A stretch of DNA of 5,903 bases, from assembly GCA_031283405.1 (NCBI GenBank), contig JAITBX010000018.1, forward strand, positions 1 to 5,903, given 5' to 3'. The position numbers and the translations under genes are program-made. Source of the DNA: Burkholderiales bacterium (GTDB taxonomy: Bacteria; Pseudomonadota; Gammaproteobacteria; Burkholderiales; Casimicrobiaceae). How positions within the stretch are numbered: position 1 is the first letter of the stretch; each line of letters opens with the position of its first letter. Below, in pieces: positions 5,011-5,903 of this stretch. The notes beneath the pieces are model-generated. The model had not been told where the DNA came from and ran no database searches. It was given only the letters and a program-made list of their open reading frames with translations.

Positions 5011-5451
5011 ATGCTCGAAGAACAGCAACTCGCGCACGCTCTGTGCAAATGGAGCGTCGATGAAAACCTGACGCCCTATCTCGTGCGCGCCCTGTGCGAG
5101 TGGTGCGCCGATAAAGAACTGACGCCGTACCTCGCCGTCAAAGTCACCGATGAAACCCGTGTGCCGATGGCGTATGTCAACAACGGCGAAATCGTTTTCA
5201 ATCTGAGCGCGCGAACTACTCACCAACTGACGATCAACAACGACTGGATCATGTTCGCGGCGCGCTTCGGCGGCGTGTCGCAGGAAGTGGCCGTCCCGTT
5301 CTCAGCCGTCACGGCGATCTTCGCCAAGGAAACCGGCCATGGGCTGTTTTTCAGCGCAAGACCGTCCGACGCATCTGCGGAAAAGAAAGACGCGCCGCCG
5401 GAAAAGAAAGACTCATCGTCACGGTCGTCACACCTGAGACTGGTGAGATAA
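5011..5451 (+). CDS. sspB: ClpXP protease specificity-enhancing factor SspB, with duplicated N-terminal segment
   Basis: SspB binds ssrA-tagged and other substrates and hands them to ClpXP. The 146-residue product has the family core: LTPYLAVKV, then RVPMAYVNNGEIVFNLS (50-66), then MFAARFGG (81-88) and VAVPFSAVTAIFAKETG (93-109). A charged linker follows, and a C-terminal HLRLVR that fits the ClpX-docking tail (LRVVK in E. coli). Odd: residues 9-25 and 26-42 are a tandem repeat (HALCKWSVDENLTPYLV and RALCEWCADKELTPYLA, 10 of 17 identical). The family normally has this helix once, and the second copy looks canonical. The linker has a 21-base repeat encoding EKKD twice. The ATG at 5011 is the only usable start after sspA; no clear ribosome site precedes it, so coupling with sspA is likely. 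Confidence 0.93.
   Translation: MLEEQQLAHALCKWSVDENLTPYLVRALCEWCADKELTPYLAVKVTDETRVPMAYVNNGEIVFNLSARTTHQLTINNDWIMFAARFGGVSQEVAVPFSAVTAIFAKETGHGLFFSARPSDASAEKKDAPPEKKDSSSRSSHLRLVR
5035..5136 (+). repeat. In-frame 51-bp tandem duplication inside sspB
   Basis: Copy 1 is 5035-5085 and copy 2 is 5086-5136, directly adjacent with no gap and in the same frame. By hand alignment 38 of 51 bases agree, and 10 of 17 encoded residues are identical (A, L, C, W, D, L, T, P, Y, L). The differences are spread over all codon positions, so the duplication is not recent. Confidence 0.8.
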
Positions 5452-5469
5452 CAAGGGATGCGCTACAAT
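5441..5469 (+). promoter_or_regulatory. Likely tRNA-Thr promoter
   Basis: TACAAT (5464-5469) is a five-of-six -10 box placed so that transcription would start just before the tRNA at 5480. At 17 bp spacing the -35 position is TGGTGA (5441-5446), only a three-of-six match, inside the last codons of sspB. The -10 is followed by GCGC, a GC-rich discriminator of the kind found at stringently controlled stable-RNA promoters. GATGCGC (5457-5463) and GCGCATC (5470-5476) form a perfect inverted repeat around the -10. The tRNA may also be read from sspAB. Confidence 0.45.
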
Positions 5470-5479
5470 GCGCATCCGC

Positions 5480-5555
5480 GCCGACATAGCTCAGCTGGTA
5501 GAGCAGCGGTTTTGTAAACCGTTGGTCGGGAGTTCGAATCTCTCTGTCGGCACCA
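5480..5555 (+). tRNA. tRNA-Thr (anticodon UGU)
   Basis: This is a full 76-base cloverleaf with encoded CCA. The acceptor stem GCCGACA pairs with TGTCGGC (5545-5551), followed by discriminator A and CCA (5553-5555). D-arm GCTC/GAGC is present. Anticodon stem GCGGT/ACCGT encloses the loop TTTGTAA, so the anticodon is TGT, which reads ACA (threonine). T-arm GGGAG/CTCTC encloses TTCGAAT. No pairing is broken. It lies 28 bp after sspB on the same strand. A tRNA-Thr in this place after sspB fits a betaproteobacterial gene order. I see no sign of an inserted element at its 3' end. Confidence 0.97.
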
Positions 5556-5615
5556 TTCCAAAAAACCAGTTAAATCATAGGGTTAGCTTGTTTTTTTGTC
5601 TTTAACCCGTCCTTG

Positions 5616-5638
5616 CGGGCGATTACAGATCGCCCCTG
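5616..5638 (-). repeat. GTAGGGG stem-loop repeat, copy 6
   Basis: A 7-bp stem (GGGCGAT 5617-5623 with ATCGCCC 5629-5635) has a TACAG loop. Read on the minus strand it gives GGGGCGATCTG then TAATCGCCCG, close to copies 3 and 5. It lies in the short gap between the tRNA and the convergent transporter gene, 13 bases from that gene's stop. Confidence 0.7.
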
Positions 5639-5651
5639 CCCTTGTATCTGC

Positions 5652-5903
5652 TCACCCCGCCTGCCACGATGCTTGCGTCGCTCGCGCCTTGTTGAAATCA
5701 AGCGCCCAGGTAGCGGCCAAGCCCAAGATCGCGGTCAGTATCAAATAGTAGGCGGGCACCATGAGGTTGTGAGTTTCTTTTAACAGGTAGGTCAAGTAAA
5801 GCGGCGCCAAGCCGCCGAACAGCGCGCCGCCGAGGTTGAACGACAGCGACAGGCCGGTGGAGCGGATGCGCACCGGAAAAAGTTCGGCCATCGTTGCCGG
5901 CAT
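5652..5903 (-). CDS. MFS transporter, C-terminal end (partial; metabolite:proton symporter type)
   Basis: The gene reads leftwards and continues past the right edge; only the last 83 residues are visible, so the ATG at the edge is probably internal. The stop is at 5652-5654 (TGA on the minus strand). The motif ATMAELFPVRIRSTGLSLSF followed by NLGGALFGG is typical of the late transmembrane region of the metabolite:H+ symporter branch of the major facilitator superfamily (relatives of ProP, KgtP and ShiA). Two hydrophobic helices are visible, at about residues 17-41 and 47-68, and would be the last two of twelve. The short cytoplasmic tail is DFNKARATQASWQAG. The substrate cannot be inferred from this fragment. 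It converges on the tRNA and sspAB. Confidence 0.82.
   Translation of the reverse strand: MPATMAELFPVRIRSTGLSLSFNLGGALFGGLAPLYLTYLLKETHNLMVPAYYLILTAILGLAATWALDFNKARATQASWQAG

Noticed and set aside
5560..5608. Terminator after tRNA-Thr
   Set aside because: A T7 run (5591-5597) is present but the possible stems are only 4-6 bp with long loops (AACC/GGTT or GGGTTA/TTAACCC), too weak to call with confidence.
5480..5651. Integration site of a genomic island at the tRNA 3' end
   Set aside because: No second copy of the tRNA 3' end, integrase or compositional break is seen before the transporter gene.

Overview
The window looks like chromosomal DNA of a Gram-negative proteobacterium, most probably a betaproteobacterium. 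The basis is the order hinT-tatA-tatB-tatC followed by sspA-sspB, plus the family-typical NrdB, SspA and TatC sequences. The genus cannot be named from the sequence. No phage, plasmid, transposase, integrase, defence or CRISPR gene is visible. All protein genes are recognisable housekeeping genes.

Layout from left to right: (1) 1-1543, the 3' end of nrdA and the whole of nrdB, the two subunits of an aerobic class I ribonucleotide reductase. (2) 1544-2002, a gene-free stretch packed with palindromic repeats. (3) 2003-4050, a tight operon hinT-tatA-tatB-tatC: a HIT nucleotide hydrolase followed by the complete twin-arginine protein export system. (4) 4051-4384, a second gene-free stretch with the same kinds of repeat. 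(5) 4385-5451, sspA-sspB, a starvation-linked RNA polymerase partner and a ClpXP adaptor. (6) 5480-5555, tRNA-Thr(UGU), whose likely promoter overlaps the end of sspB. (7) 5556-5651, a short gap with one more repeat copy. (8) 5652 to the right edge, minus strand, the C-terminal end of an MFS transporter that meets the other genes tail to tail.

The genes form three plus-strand units (nrdAB, hinT-tatABC, sspAB followed by the tRNA) and one convergent minus-strand unit. The repeats sit in the gaps between these units and not inside the operons. A stem-loop family with the shape GTAGGGG-stem-CCCG(T)CAAAAA occurs six times in both orientations. One composite repeat of about 70 bp is shared by the two large gaps.

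I do not see a clearly new multi-gene system. The most unusual points are an in-frame 51-bp tandem duplication in the N-terminal coding part of sspB, the dense repeat family at transcription-unit borders, the absence of petABC between tatC and sspA, and an inverted repeat that exactly frames the likely -10 box of the tRNA promoter.
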